A stretch of DNA of 64,000 bases from Mortierella sp. BCC40632 (lineage: Eukaryota; Mortierellomycota; Mortierellomycetes; Mortierellales; Mortierellaceae): contig WAEK01000016.1 in the NCBI GenBank assembly GCA_011634665.1, positions 562,501 through 626,500 of the forward strand. The letters are read 5' to 3'. How positions within the stretch are numbered: position 1 is the stretch's first letter; each line of letters begins with the position of its first letter. The translations under genes and the position numbers were made by a program. Of this stretch, positions 1 to 12,411 are shown piece by piece. The notes beneath the pieces were generated by a model. It ran no database searches, was not told the DNA's origin, and saw nothing but the letters and a program-made list of their open reading frames with translations.

Positions 1-1874
1 CGCCTTCTTCGCTGTGGGTGCTTTTGCAGCCTTGGCCGGCTTTCGCTTAGGCTCGGGTTCAAGAACTGGTGGTTTTTGAGCTGGAGCCGGCAACTGGGGC
101 GATTCCTTGGGAGTCATCACTGACTGTCCTGGTGGCGTTGATTGCTGATGAGGATGCTGGGGCTGCGACTGAGACAGGAGGCCATGAGGTGAGGGATACG
201 GTTGCTGTGGCGACTGCTGTGTAGGATGGTATGAATACGGCGACTGAGGCAACGGTTGATTCAAATGCCTTGGCGCTTGCGAATGTGGTCCATTGTTGCC
301 AGCCATATTTCCTCCACCGATCATTACATCTCCTTTGAGAGTCATCGCCTGAGTCGCAGTACGCTGATCATATGAAGGCATTGTCTGACTTTGGGACAAG
401 GTCGCTGGGCTGTTGCTGTTATTACTAGCATTGCTACTCAATAGATGACTGCCGGATCGCATGTCGGCATGAGTTGCAATTCTTCCCGGTGTGACAGGAT
501 TACTTCCTTGGCGAGCAGCTTGGTACCGGTTTGCAGGCTGAACCTGGTTTCCATTTGGGAGGCCATTCAGAGGTGAGTGTGCCTGTGGTAGACTACTTTC
601 ATTTGGGAGCAGACTTGCTGACTGTAAAAGCAACGATGTCTTATTAGGCATCTATTCCCTCATAACCACCGAGCGAGAAATCATCGGACGGAGGCTATCA
701 AAACTTACATCGTCTTCGGTGTTATAAGCATTCCTTAGATTGGGCATGCCCGCCATCCCAAAGGTATTCGCCGATCCAAAACTAGAGGCATTTGATCCTG
801 TCGAAAGGGCGGTGTCAAGGTAGCCACGGCTAATAGAGCTGACACCCCCGAGAGATGTTGGTGTCTTTAATCCTGACCCAGGAATCCCTGTTGGCGTTGG
901 AGGTTGTTGCTGTCGAGAAAGTTGTGAGGTTGGAGCAACCACGGATGGAAAATGTTGCGAGCCTTGATGGCCCGAGGAGTGATGAGCATAAGAAGGTTGC
1001 TGTTGTGCTTGTGCTTGTTGCGGCTGCTGCTGTTGAGGTGGCTGTGGCTGCTGCTGCTGTTGCTGCTGCTGCTGTTGTTGCTGCTGTTGTTGTTGCTGTT
1101 GTTGTTGTTGTTGTTGTTGCTGCTGCTGCTGCTGTTGTTGTTGTTGTTGCTGAGTCTATCAAGTTAATAAAAGATTAGAATCTAAAGAAATCATCAAAAG
1201 AACCCCTAGAAAAAAGGAGAATCCTAAAACACAGGAGTAGACTTATTTACCCTCATATGCGCTGTGCTTTGGTTATGAGCCTGGAAAAGGAAAGCGTGTT
1301 GTTGCTGTTGATGCTGCTGCTGCTGCTGCTGCTGCTGATGCTGATGCTGATGCTGTTGTTGTTGCGGCTGCTGCTGATGCTGGGGGTGTTGGTGTTGGTG
1401 CTGATGCTGTTGCGTTGGCTGGGGTTGAGGTTGAGGTTGTGTTTGTGCCTGGGGCTGAGTTTGTGGTTGAGAGTACTGTGACATGGAGAGCGAGGGTTGA
1501 GAGGCTGAATTATGAGGCTGACCCAAAATATGGGACAATTGACCACTCGAGTGGGTTTGTCCAAAGCCCGCCATGCCCGCGGTGTTATTCCAGTCGCCGC
1601 TCGACATGCCATTGTACCCCTGCAGACCATTGCCCTGACGCGCATCCCTAGTGTTATCAAGCTTGTAGCTGTTGGTGGCAAGAGTATTCAATCCGTGATG
1701 TTGCTGGAGATGGGCGGCATAATGCTGCTGCTGGGCCTGTGGTTGCTGTTGTGTATTATGAGCCAGACCAGGGATTTGGCTATTCGCCTGTTGTTGCTGT
1801 GGATGTTGTGCAAACTGTCTCGCGGTAGTCGAACCCGCGAACTGTCCGTGTTGATTATGACTATGGTATGACAT
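1..1874 (-). CDS. Glutamine-rich nuclear protein, C-terminus cut by window edge
   Basis: Three exons on the minus strand: 1874-1251, 1155-709 and 621 to beyond base 1. The introns at 1250-1156 (GTAAAT...GATAG) and 708-622 (GTAAGT...TTACAG) both join in phase 0. An upstream in-frame ATG at 1928 would add 18 residues; I prefer 1874 because the SYHSHNQ start resembles other fungal regulators. The visible protein is about 560 residues of low-complexity Q, H, N, S and P sequence, with Q/H runs around 1300-1480 and a CAG/CAA run at 1030-1150. The last visible stretch (about 1-60) becomes basic, reading PKRKPAKAAKAP, which could be a nuclear localisation signal or the approach to a DNA-binding domain outside the window. 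The composition is that of transcriptional activators or chromatin-remodelling subunits. No domain is visible, so the exact family is unknown. Confidence 0.6.
1030..1152 (-). repeat. CAG/CAA trinucleotide tract coding for poly-Q
   Basis: The plus strand shows near-continuous CTG/TTG units, read as CAG/CAA (Gln) on the minus strand, at the start of exon 2 of the glutamine-rich gene. A second mixed Q/H tract lies at 1296-1480. CAA and CAG codons alternate, which usually limits repeat slippage. Confidence 0.9.
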
Positions 1875-1929
1875 GGTGGCACTCTCTTTGTTTTCGATTC
1901 CGGCAGCGAGCTTGGATCCCGATAACAAA

Positions 1930-3193
1930 CTCTAACTTGGTCAATGAGAAAGGGAAGAAAGATGATGTGCCGCATTAGTCTCCAAAATTAGACTTTTTTT
2001 TGACAGAATAGATCGCCTCGAAGCCACGGGATGTGCGCCATGTGCAGGAAGAGGATGTCCAATGAGGAAACCATGATAATCCATCGATCCCTTTTCTGTG
2101 ATTTTTGCATTTAGACTGCGCGGGTGCTACAATGAATTCATTGAAACCAGGATGATGCAGCGAAGCAGGAAAAACGAGTATGAAAAAGCTCATGCAGTAC
2201 CAGAAGGCAGGGAATAAACAAGCTTTTCTTTTTTTTTTTTTTTTTTTTCCTCTGATGGAGTTTGATAGGAGACACGCACGGGTAAAGAAAAAGGAAAAAG
2301 GAAAAAAGAAAAAACACTCGAGGAGCAAAAGGCGCGCTACTGAAGCGGAGGACGGACGGTGGAAGTGCCGACACGGAAAGGACACGGAAGGGAAGACAGA
2401 AAACAAGAGAGGCAATAGGCGGGAAACGAGGAAGACAAGAAGGGAGAAACCCCGGCACCGTGACCGTTGGGAGAGTAGAAAGTTACCCAATCACTCCTTC
2501 CCCTGGCACTTTGGCTATGTTGCACCCTCCTGGTCCTCTCTATTCCTCGTTCGTCTGCTTCCTCCCCATCCTCCTCGCATCCCCAGCTTTGCGCCATGCG
2601 CTGTAGACTAACTACCACTCCGTTCTCCTCTCTACCCGCCGTGCCCCGACAGTGAGGCACCCAAGGAGAGAGACGGAGAGCCGAACACAGAACTGGCGCC
2701 GCTGAAGACAAAAAGGACAATGACGAGAGCACTGAGCAAGGCTGACGAGCAGGAGCAAGAGGAAGAGGAGGAGAAAGGGCAAGGGAGAGGAGCGACGTTC
2801 GCCCCAGATGCCTTGCATCCTTACTCTACACTCGGCCAACACTGGTGAACCCATTCCCAGTCGCGCTGCCAAAGGACTCTTGGAAGAACCCCTCATCCCT
2901 TTCCTTTTCCTTCTATCTTTCTCTCTGTCCTTTTCTTTCAATCTCTATCTCTTCTCTCCCCCCTTCTTTTCCCATGCTTGCCGCTGCTGCAGCTCGCATA
3001 GGGACACGGCGATATTTCATGGGGTCATGCATCTAGCATCGGCTCTTGGTCATTCGGGCGTCATACATAGCCCAGAGAGCCAAAAGTAATCCATCTTTTT
3101 TTTTTTTTTTTTTGCCCTTTTCAAAATGCCGACGTCACCATGCTACCCACCCATCCAACCAAGATGGGGGGACATCTGGGCTGTGATGGACCC

Positions 3194-3225
<32 letters not shown>

Positions 3226-3744
3226 GCAACAGGATAAGACACACACAGCAAGACTCAAAACGATGATGTGAGCCCTGCAAACCGCGTACAAGAAGCACTG
3301 TGGGAAAAGTGGTCTGGTCCCCTTCCGAACGGAGGACAAAAAGAGAACAAAGGAAAACAACAACAACAACAACAAAAAAAGGCGTTCCAAGAGACTGTGT
3401 CCCACAGACTCTGGACTCTACATCGTCACTCCATTTCCCCAAGAGATCTCTGGAGCCAAGGCAGGAGTGACGTGCAAATTAATGATTTTTTGAGTAATAC
3501 AGAAAGGGAGGGGAGGTAGTGGAAAAAAATGGCGATGCGATGGGGGATGAGATCGGGAAGAAAAAAAAAGATAAAATTGGGTAAGAGGGAAGGAGTGTGG
3601 CAAAGAAAGATGGCGGTGGTGGTGGGTGCGTGGACGAGAGTAGGTGAGGAGGAGTGAGAGTGTGTGAGGAGTGAGAGCGAGAGAGAGTGAGAGTATGTGA
3701 GAGTGAGAGAAAAGATAAAAAAGAAAAGATAGGGAAAGAGAAAG

Positions 3745-3775
<31 letters not shown>

Positions 3776-5160
3776 GGAGGGGGAGGAAGAAGAACAAGAT
3801 ATGACGAGAACGCGCGTGGCGAAGGGAGATGGAGGTGTGGAGAGAGAAGATGGCATGAGAGCCGATTGGATTTGGAAGCAAAGAGAGCGCATGGGGAGTG
3901 AGAGTGTGAGAGAGTAAATGATGGAGAGTGATAGAGAGTGATAGAACAGGTCCCTTGCTTACCTTAGGGCTTCTGCAACAATAATTGTCTTTAACAACAC
4001 TCAAAGTGAATACTCTGCTAGAGTAGAGTGAGTGAGAGGGGAGAGAGAGAGAGAGGGAGAGAGAGGGAGGGAGGGAGGACAGCCGTTGTCGTGTGTTGTT
4101 GTTGCGGTGGTTGGGTTGAATGGGTAAAGAAAGTAAAAAAGATAAAAAAGGGTTGAAAGGGAGTGAGTAAAGAAAGTAAGCGAGTGAGTGGAAAAGAAAA
4201 GAAAGAGAGAAAGAGAGAAAAAGAGAGAAAGAAAAAAAAGAGGAAAGAAATGGAAAAAGAGCATACGATTGAATAGCCTTCGGCTGGGGGGTGGAGTGAG
4301 TGTATCGTGTGTATGTGTGTGTGTGTGTATGTGTGTGGTCTCACGGATTGAGTGATTGAGTGGTTTGACTGAATGATGAGGAAAAGGGGGCAGAGAGAGA
4401 AAAAGAAGAGCAGTGAAAAAAATAACAAAAAATCTCCTCATTGATAACATCCCAGCGAATCAGAGGCGACATCGGACTGACCCGGGGCCATGCGCCATTT
4501 TATGCTCTCCTCTCTTCTCTCTCTCTTTCCTCCTTGTTACTCTTCTGCGCCCACAGACACACACACCCTGCCTGCACATGCCTCTTTCTCTTTTTTTTTT
4601 TTTTCACTCCACCATCTCCTCACCCAACAATCCTTCTCCCAGGAACAACCTCCACAGATCTCCTTGTCTTGATCAACACCACTCCTTGATTCTATGGCCA
4701 CAAACCACCTTACCATTGTATGTACCTGGTGCCACCATCAACAGACACAAATCTCTGCTAGAATAGAGCAAACACAGACGCTGCACAAAAGTTCAGGTAC
4801 TGTTCTTTGTGTAGAAATTGGTCCTCCCATTGTTGCAACTTTACTCGCAATACATTCGAGCCTAACACCCCATTAGTCGCTTTCGGAGAAACGCTCCACA
4901 AAGGGCTCGTGCGAAAATACACAACCACTCTTCAGCATTTAAAATACCATAGATTAACATAACAAAGAACTCATTCATTTCCATTTCATGTCTTGAACTA
5001 AAACAATAAAAAAAAAAGTACCATACTATTCATCCCTCTATGCAGACATCCCAGATAATTAAGCATTTGATTGATAGGTTTGGATGGGTCATCTCCACAA
5101 AGTTTTTGGTTCACTTCGCCCCCCCTCTCTCTTTTCTCCTTTCTCATCTCATCGGGATTT
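1930..5160. other. 3.2 kb non-coding spacer, low complexity
   Basis: No ORF here looks like a protein. The longer ones are S/L/H/F-rich translations of purine or pyrimidine tracts. The stretch would hold the promoter and 5' leader of the glutamine-rich gene and the 3' region of EFR3. It contains T or A homopolymers (2229-2248, 3094-3113, 3194-3224), a (TA)n run at 3749-3775, GA-rich runs at 3660-3780 and 4028-4080, and a GT run near 4311-4337. Long leaders with introns are common for fungal regulators, but I cannot place a transcription start. Confidence 0.6.
3749..3775. repeat. (TA)n microsatellite
   Basis: About 13 TA dinucleotides follow a GA-rich stretch in the spacer upstream of the glutamine-rich gene. 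It is AT-only in a locally purine-rich region and could melt easily; no function is implied. Confidence 0.9.
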
Positions 5161-8100
5161 TTAGTACGGTGGAACCACGAGAGACATCCTGGAGGCATTG
5201 TTTGCAAGCGTATTCACTTGAATGGTGCTGAGGAGATCTGCCAGATCTGGACGCGATGCCGCAAGACTCGAGGTTGTCGACATGGCAGAGGCCGATGCGC
5301 TATGCTTGCGAAGAGTCTGCGCATGGATCGAGAGAGGATAGAACTTCTGCGCTGCAGAGAGTGTACCATTACGCGACTCGCTTCCTGCACTTGAACTTCC
5401 GGCATCACTTGTCGCCTCAGCAGCAATATGAGCCGCGGTCAAGGCCGCCTTTAAGCTATCGACTCCAATCTTACGGTAAGAGGCCAAACTCTCATCCATC
5501 ATAGACTGATCACCACCCAGACTTCCCTCCTTGGTGGCAGTCGATTCAGCCGCCTCCTCAGAGACAGAAGCATCACTTGAGGACGTTGATGGCTGAGGAA
5601 TAAGCTTTGGCAATGCCCAGTCCTCGAGATGACGCGAGACACGAATTCGACTGTCCATACTACGCTCACTCTTGTGGCTCAGCGGAACAGGCAGGCCGCT
5701 CAACGAGCCTGACGACTGGACAAAGAGACCACTGCTAAAGTCGCGTCCATTTCCTTGACCTGCCAAAAGGCTCAAGTCAGTCTCGGGTTTGAAGGTCAAT
5801 CCAAAGCGATCTGCGCCAGCGCGGAAACGGTCCGAGACGGTCGTCAAGAGCGTCACGAGGTGATCGCGTGCAAGAGGATGGGACAGGACAGGCTCCAGTG
5901 GCTCTGAAGGTGCCTCCCAGTCCCTCTCAGAGGCTTGCGCCAGCGACTCATCAAGAGTTCCGTACTCAAGAGGAACCCATTGCGACTCACTAATGCGAGA
6001 TGTTCGAATGTTCTCCAGGTAGTCCTGAGGTCCTGCCATGACATACTTTGTAGTCGCCATCTGGAAATACGTGACGATCGCTGCCGCAACAGCACGCTTA
6101 CGAGTCACCTCATTCGTGGCATCCTCCTTGACAGCAGGTTCCAGTAGACACCACTCTTGGATCGAGAAAAGAACTGGGACCACTCTCATAAACTCATCAT
6201 CTTGGAAGTGAGCCAACAGCGCCTTCAAAACTCCATAAACAGCGACAAGATCCTGAGGAGTCAAGCTGGACGAGGTAGCATACGCGTAGAGCACCTGGTG
6301 GGCCGCAGCTCGGAAGTAGAGATCTCCAGAGGTCGAAGGGATAGGCGAAGTCATCAGTGTTGCTCCTGTAGTGGCGTGGTGGCTCTCGTCTTCAGCAACA
6401 AGGAAGGAAACAAGAGCACGAGCAAATGAGATCCTGACTTCTTGGCTATCGTCCAACAAGAGCCCCAGGCATGGAGTCAGAAGGTCAGATGAAAGCTCTG
6501 CTGTGTGGAAGCTGGCTTCCTGTCGTCCACTGTCCCGGCTGGTCTTGATGACGGCGAGAAGACACTTTAGCAACGCGGTCCTGTATCCCACAACCGGGAC
6601 CCCTTCGATGGACGATGGTTTTGGCGAAGCACCGAGCTTGATTGACAATTTGCCGGCAATGTGAGAGATGATATGGGGCACCTGGTTGGAATAATAAATG
6701 TGTGTCGCCAGGCCACCTACATAGGAACAAAAGAAAAGAAAAAAAGAGACATGTTAAAAACACATGACCAAGAATCGACCATGTGTCGTCACATTTCAAC
6801 ATCCCCCATCAGCAAGGCACGTTGTCTAGCTTACCAACGCATCTCTCCAGTCCCTCCTGAATGGTTGTCTCGAGGGTGAGGTGCTGACTGGACCTGCTGT
6901 CCGTAGCTGTTGACTCTGAGGAGTTCAGCGACCGAGTGAGAGAGGTCAACAGAGAATGGAGCACCTCAAGAACAGGCATGCCAACTAAGGAGATGGGCGA
7001 ATTCAAGATTGTTCCCAAAGCCTCGATCAACGTAGCTCTCTTCTGAAGTCTCAACGTAAGGTCGGGGGTGGTGGTTTCGACGCTGTCGATACGCGAAGTG
7101 ATCTCGTTGACAACCATATATCTGTACTGAGGAAGGATTGAGCTGACAATCGCCTTTACAATGCCAACACCAAAAGCGGATGGCCACCAGCGACTGTGTT
7201 CGTCCAAGTAGGCAAAGATCTGTCCAAGAGCCATCCTGACATTTGAGCCGTTCTGCGATTTGAGGAGCGCACGGAGACAGCGGACAGCCTCAGCAGTGAC
7301 ATCGTCGTCCGAGACGTTGTTGTCCGGGTGAACGGCGGCGTGGATCGAAAGAGACCTCCGAACCGAGGCAGTTTCGTCGGCGCCCTCGAGAGCAATCGTA
7401 ATACCATTCTTGGAGTCGATCAAACAGTCAAGGATGGCAGGGAGGACAAGGCCGAGCTGAGCTTTGGGGTCGCAGGCATGGAGGGCACTTGAGGAGACGA
7501 CGGCCTCCAGGGCTCTGAGGCCGATCAGACGGTAGCTATGCGTGTGTAGCACGATGGTGCGGGTGGGGAAAGAGGGTAATGAGCGGAGCCCAAATGGGGT
7601 GGAGTATGTCAGATGCAATTACAGTCGTTTGGAGACAGTTAGGCAACCGTGCTCAATAAAACACACATGCCAGTCCTCTCTCTCTCTCTCTCTCTTCTGC
7701 ACTTTCTGACTTTCTGCCCGAAAAAGAAAGAGAGAAAAGATAATATTAAAAAAGAACCGAAAGCCAAGTCTATAATTACCGGTTGTTGCTATCGGTGCCC
7801 TTGAGCGTGGCGATACCCGCGAATCTGGCTACCACTCGGTCGTAGAGAGCCCTGAACTCGACATCTACTCCAAGCGTTGAGCCATCGTGTGCCCCACAAA
7901 AGCATGAAAAGACGTTCTGACAGTGGCGTACAATGTCCAGGTCCGAGATGTCGAGAAGAAGCGCGTCCAGAACGCTGACAATGTTCTTGGCAAAGATGTT
8001 CAAATGGGCCTTGCTATTGCTCAACAACGCCTTCAGAATTTCCAACGAACAGTGCACATCCCTACAAGTGTGGAACGTGAACAAGGTATCAGGAAAAAGA

Positions 8101-8542
8101 GTCCATTGAGTTAGAAAAAGGACAAAACCATGCATTATTCAACAACAAGTGGGTGGGTCTGAGCGCAGACTTGGATGACTTACGAGAGACGTTTCTTCTT
8201 GTAGTCACGGACGACCCGACGCTCGATAAAGATACCGACCTTTGTCAGCTTTGCGGGCTTTGAGGTGGCATAAAAGACGAGGTAGGAAAGCTCGCTGGAC
8301 TTTGGTCCCTTCTCGTCAGGACGAGTGGGGTAGCAATTGTTGATGAGCGAGGCATGCTTGATGTACCTGGTTGGGATGAAAGATGAATGAGTGGCGTTTG
8401 GTGAGGGGACGGGTGGAGTAGGAGAGGTAGGCACAGTGAGACCGTTTGCACCAGGCGCAGGAGCAGAGACGGATCCGGCGCGGGAGCGAGAGCGGGCGCG
8501 GGTGGAGGAGGGAGGGGTGGTGTTGGATGATGTGGAGGCCAT
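5161..8542 (-). CDS. EFR3: EFR3-family plasma-membrane scaffold for PI4-kinase
   Basis: Four exons: 8542-8184, 8061-7780, 7535-6835 and 6716-5161, giving about 965 residues. The introns 8183-8062, 7779-7536 and 6834-6717 are GT-AG and keep frame. The conserved EFR3 amino end is clear: RYIKHASLINNCYP, then SSELSYLVFYATSKPAKL around residues 55-100, followed by helical, HEAT-like sequence such as IIPQ/ISHIAGKL. Yeast Efr3 starts close to this block, so the first ~50 S/P/R-rich residues are an extension. In the family, Efr3 anchors Ypp1 and the PI4-kinase Stt4 at the plasma membrane and so supports PI4P synthesis. The C-terminal 250 residues are serine-rich and probably disordered. Recognition rests on the N-terminal motif and overall length. 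Confidence 0.85.
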
Positions 8543-8731
8543 GCGGGAAGGATGTTGGTTTGAGGATGGGGGAATGGAGATAAAAGAGTAGGAATGGATG
8601 GTTAGCAGAGCACGATGCTAGCCACGGTGGTCTGTCAGGAGAAGAGGGGGGGGGGAGGCAAAGAGAGAGAGAGTGTGTGTATGTGGTGGAGTAGGAAAGG
8701 GTAGAATGAGATGATGGAGATGAAGAGAGGA

Positions 8732-8763
<32 letters not shown>

Positions 8764-10017
8764 AAGAGAGAAAGAAAGAGAGAGAGATGGAAAAGAAGAA
8801 AGCAAAGTGGACAGTGGACAGTGGAGCGGCGTCCTATTTGAAAAGAAATGGAGGAGGAGGAGCCTGTCTCCAGCCAGGGCATGAATGAACCGAAATGAAA
8901 TGTAGACCACCACACAGGACCACAGAAAAAAATTATATATGAGCAGGCGCTCCTGCATCACTCGCAGCTGATCCGATCTCCTGATCGCTCTATTGGCCAC
9001 CTGGTCCATCTCTATCTCTCGCACACCTCTCCTTCCCTTTCTCATTTGCATTTGCATCTCCAATCAGCAAAAACCCTCTTCATGATTCCATCGCCATCAT
9101 TATCCTTCCCTTGACTGAACTGAACAAACGTCCCCATCCTCACTGACCTCGCTCATCCAATCTCATAAAGCAGAAGAAGCACGCGCCAGCGCATATGTCG
9201 CTCGTTTGCTCCTACTCTTGTGTTCTGCGCCTGTGTGCACCCAAACACACCCACGCCGGCGTAGATGAAGAAGAAGAGCAAAAAAACAAGAAAAGAAAAG
9301 AAAAAAAAAAAAACTGTGTGCGACCCATCGACCTCTCCTCGCCTGTGCTCCTCGGACAGGCATCACTGCGGTGCTGCTAATGTTGCTCCACACTCCACCC
9401 AAACACCCAAACAGCTGCACAAGACAACAGCACACAAGTGTAGAACACACAGAAGACACAAGGACATGAACGCAGACACAGACTCGGACAAAACATGTGT
9501 ACACACACAAGCACAAATGAACGCCCGCTCGAAAGCGCCATCCTGCTGCACTCTGCTACCTCCTCTCCACCCCACCAGGTGCCGTGGAACGGTGAGCATC
9601 GCTGAGCATCGATCCATCGACGCTCATGCACCATTGTCACATTAAGCAATTTGCAATGACAAACACCAATTCCTCGACCCTCCTCATCCCCCTCGCCCTA
9701 TCCTTTTTGGTTCGTTTGTCGCGAACCAGAGACAGACTCCACAAGGTTTACTTTTTAGACAATGTGTACGAGTCCTGGTTCGCGTAGGGCCCTAGTGTCC
9801 GTAGGCAGGCACCAACCGCGCTGAAGTAAACCTCAAGGCCGTTGGCGCGTGCACTCAGCCCCTCACTCTCTCCTCTTTTTTTTTTTTTTTTTTTTTTTCA
9901 TACACGCTTTCCTTTTTCTGCTTTTCTTTCTTCCTTTCTTCCTCTCGTTTCCCCCCCTTGCTGCCTACTCGTATTTTTTTTGGCTTCCTATCTCTTTTCT
10001 CTTTCTCTCTCCCCCCA

Positions 10018-10057
<40 letters not shown>

Positions 10058-11156
10058 ATTGCTCTTGCTTGCTGCTTTTCATACCCTCTTGGCCACCAGA
10101 CAATTCAACCCGTCTCAGACTAACAGCACTCCATGGTACTTTTTTTTTTTTTTTTTTTTACCTGGTACAATACATTGTCTCTGCTTGTTCCAACGACTGT
10201 TACGGAATGGAAAGAATCGATCGCCCGAAGAACCAGAGAATGAATAGACGACTTTGGAATGTGTTCTCCCTCCAACTATTAATGTTCCCCTCCCGCCTTT
10301 ACTTCGAGTATGGTACGTGTGGACTAGATGAATCTACTGAGTTGGGAGATCAGCAGCTCAGTCTCATGCAATCTGGAGGTATATAAGAAAAGAAAATGAG
10401 GTAGGATACAAGCACGAATGTGAATTCAAGGCTGGTTACGATTGCACGGAGAGAGCAAAAGAAAGAGAATGAGAATGATTTTCTGCGTGAGGTATGTAGA
10501 CAAGGATTGCGGGGAGAAGACGGATGCGAGAATAAAAAGCGCAGGAGAAAATGAAAATAAAAAAAGAAAAGAAAGAGTGAATGTACGAGTGAAAGAGTGG
10601 ATGAGAAGAGAGTTAGATGGATTTTTGCGTGTGAGTGTGTGAGTGAGTGAAAAAAAAAAAAAAATGTGAAAATAAAATGCCTTTACCACAGGTGGAAGGA
10701 GTCCTGCCTGTTTTGCAAACACGAATGCCCAACTGCGTAGAAGTCGGTCAGCCTCGTCAGCCTGAATTTCCTGATCTGCTCTCGTCCTTTTTTATACCCC
10801 CCTATCAACCTCGGTTTTCATTTTCGACTTTCTCGGCCTCGACTGCCCCGACTGCTCGACTGGGGGCTGCCTTTTTGCGCGGTCTGGATCAATGGATTTG
10901 CCAGATTTCCTTTTTCTTCTCTGCCTCTCTGTCTCTCTCTCTTCTCTCTTCTCTCTCTCTCTCATAGATACACAAATAGCAATTAGAGCCCCTTCCCTAT
11001 TTTGGCTCGCACATGGGGTTCCCCTGACTTCCATCTCATCATGTAGTTCATTAGTCGTCTACTATCCAAAGGCCTTTTTTTTTTTTTTTTTTTTTTTCTG
11101 AAGACGATTTACTTGGAAATCATTTGTAGCTCTCTGTAATCCTGGTATTGTAATCT
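8543..11156. other. 2.6 kb intergenic region
   Basis: No convincing coding region. It includes the EFR3 upstream region with GA-rich (8660-8790) tracts, T homopolymers at about 9880-9898, 10021-10054 and 10141-10159, and another T tract at 11076-11097 just downstream of the ARPC5 stop. ORFs here translate to F/L/S repeats from pyrimidine tracts. I see no tRNA or repeat element with ends. Confidence 0.55.
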
Positions 11157-11820
11157 TCAAACGGTCCTCCTATCAGTGATAACACGGACAATGCAGCCTT
11201 GGCCCGCGACCTCTGTCAGCTGTGGTGAGAAAAAACATCATGAGAAACAAGAAAAAAAAAAGCCATCTTGTCAGTCATCAACATGTTGCATATTGCCACA
11301 AGTCTTGGCAGCATAAATCATTGACAAAAAAAAAAAAACAGCCCAAACCCTGACGCAATTGACTTTAGAATACGGCCCCTAATGCCCCTCTTTACCTTCT
11401 CGTGCCACATCAAGAGGATGCCAGTGTTGAACTGCTCTGGAGCAGCCATTCCTGCGTAAAGGTATTTCATCAACACGTCCTGCTCATCAAGAGACAAGGC
11501 CTTGACCATTTGTCCCGCCTCTACTACTTTGATCGAGCTCAGGACCTCCATGACAGTTTGGGTATTACGTGCCTAGATAAAAGTCGAATCAGATAAAAAG
11601 TAAACCTTCGTGTTAGCTATCTGAAGGTTATTGCTGTCTAAGCACCCGAATAAAAGCCCCCTCCTGTCCAGCAATCTTAGGTACAAATCGGTTGAAGAAC
11701 AAAGAAAAAGAAAAAGAAAAAATAAAATAGTTGACTATAGCTATACCTTTGCAGCATCAAGGTTACTTCCATAAGGAGGATCTTGAAGAGATGCTGAGAG
11801 TGCTCCAGCAGCATTACCAC

Positions 11821-11852
<32 letters not shown>

Positions 11853-12411
11853 TAGCACGCCTTGTGGTCAGTGTCGAGAAAAAAAGAAAAAAAAAAGTAA
11901 AGTGCCCTCTTTCGCCGGGTAAAAATAGCGACTAGGTCAGGTTGAATATGAATAGACCATTCGTCTTATCGATATTATAGAGTAATGAATAAAAAAGATT
12001 TGCAAAGAGGCGTAGTCTCTGTCTCGACTCGACCCTACTGAAGCGCCATATCGCGTTGCGTCAAGTAATGTCGTGTCAAGGTAGAAAGCCACCTCATGCC
12101 CATTCTCATCGCGAGAAAAAAAAAAGAAAAAACTTCCTGGATGCATCAAGAAGATAAACAGCAATTGTGGCGATGATAACAAAGGAAGGGGGGAAAAAAA
12201 AAGAGAAAGAGAGAGAGAGAAATGAAAATGAAAGGAAGGGTAGAAGTGTCCTGTACCGTTGCAACAGCGAGCGAACTTCCTGGGCGCGATTGGCGACGGC
12301 GGATTCGATTTCATGGGCTGGACGAACGTCGCCAATCTCCTGGGCATCCAGTTCGTCTTGTCCAAATGCATCCTCTTCCAGAGCATCAATGTCAATCTTG
12401 CGAAAAGCCAT
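11157..12411 (-). CDS. ARPC5: Arp2/3 complex subunit 5 (p16-ARC)
   Basis: Four exons: 12411-12257, 11819-11747, 11572-11396 and 11219-11157, giving 155 residues, the usual family size. All joins are GT-AG and in phase. It begins MAFRKIDIDALEEDAF, the ARPC5 opening, continues with RGNAAGALSASLQDPPYG and DVLMKYLYAGMA, then ILLMWHEKLTEVAG, and ends in CIVRVITDRRTV, all family hallmarks. ARPC5 stabilises the seven-subunit complex that nucleates branched actin at endocytic patches. The first intron (12256-11820) is the largest and ends beside a 30-nt A tract on the plus strand. No odd residues seen. Confidence 0.95.

Noticed and set aside
952..1167. Plus-strand poly-Leu ORF
   Set aside because: It is the complement of the CAG/CAA tract that codes for poly-Q in the minus-strand gene.
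3426..4450. Several minus-strand S/L/F/H-rich ORFs
   Set aside because: They arise from GA/CT simple sequence and have no protein-like composition.
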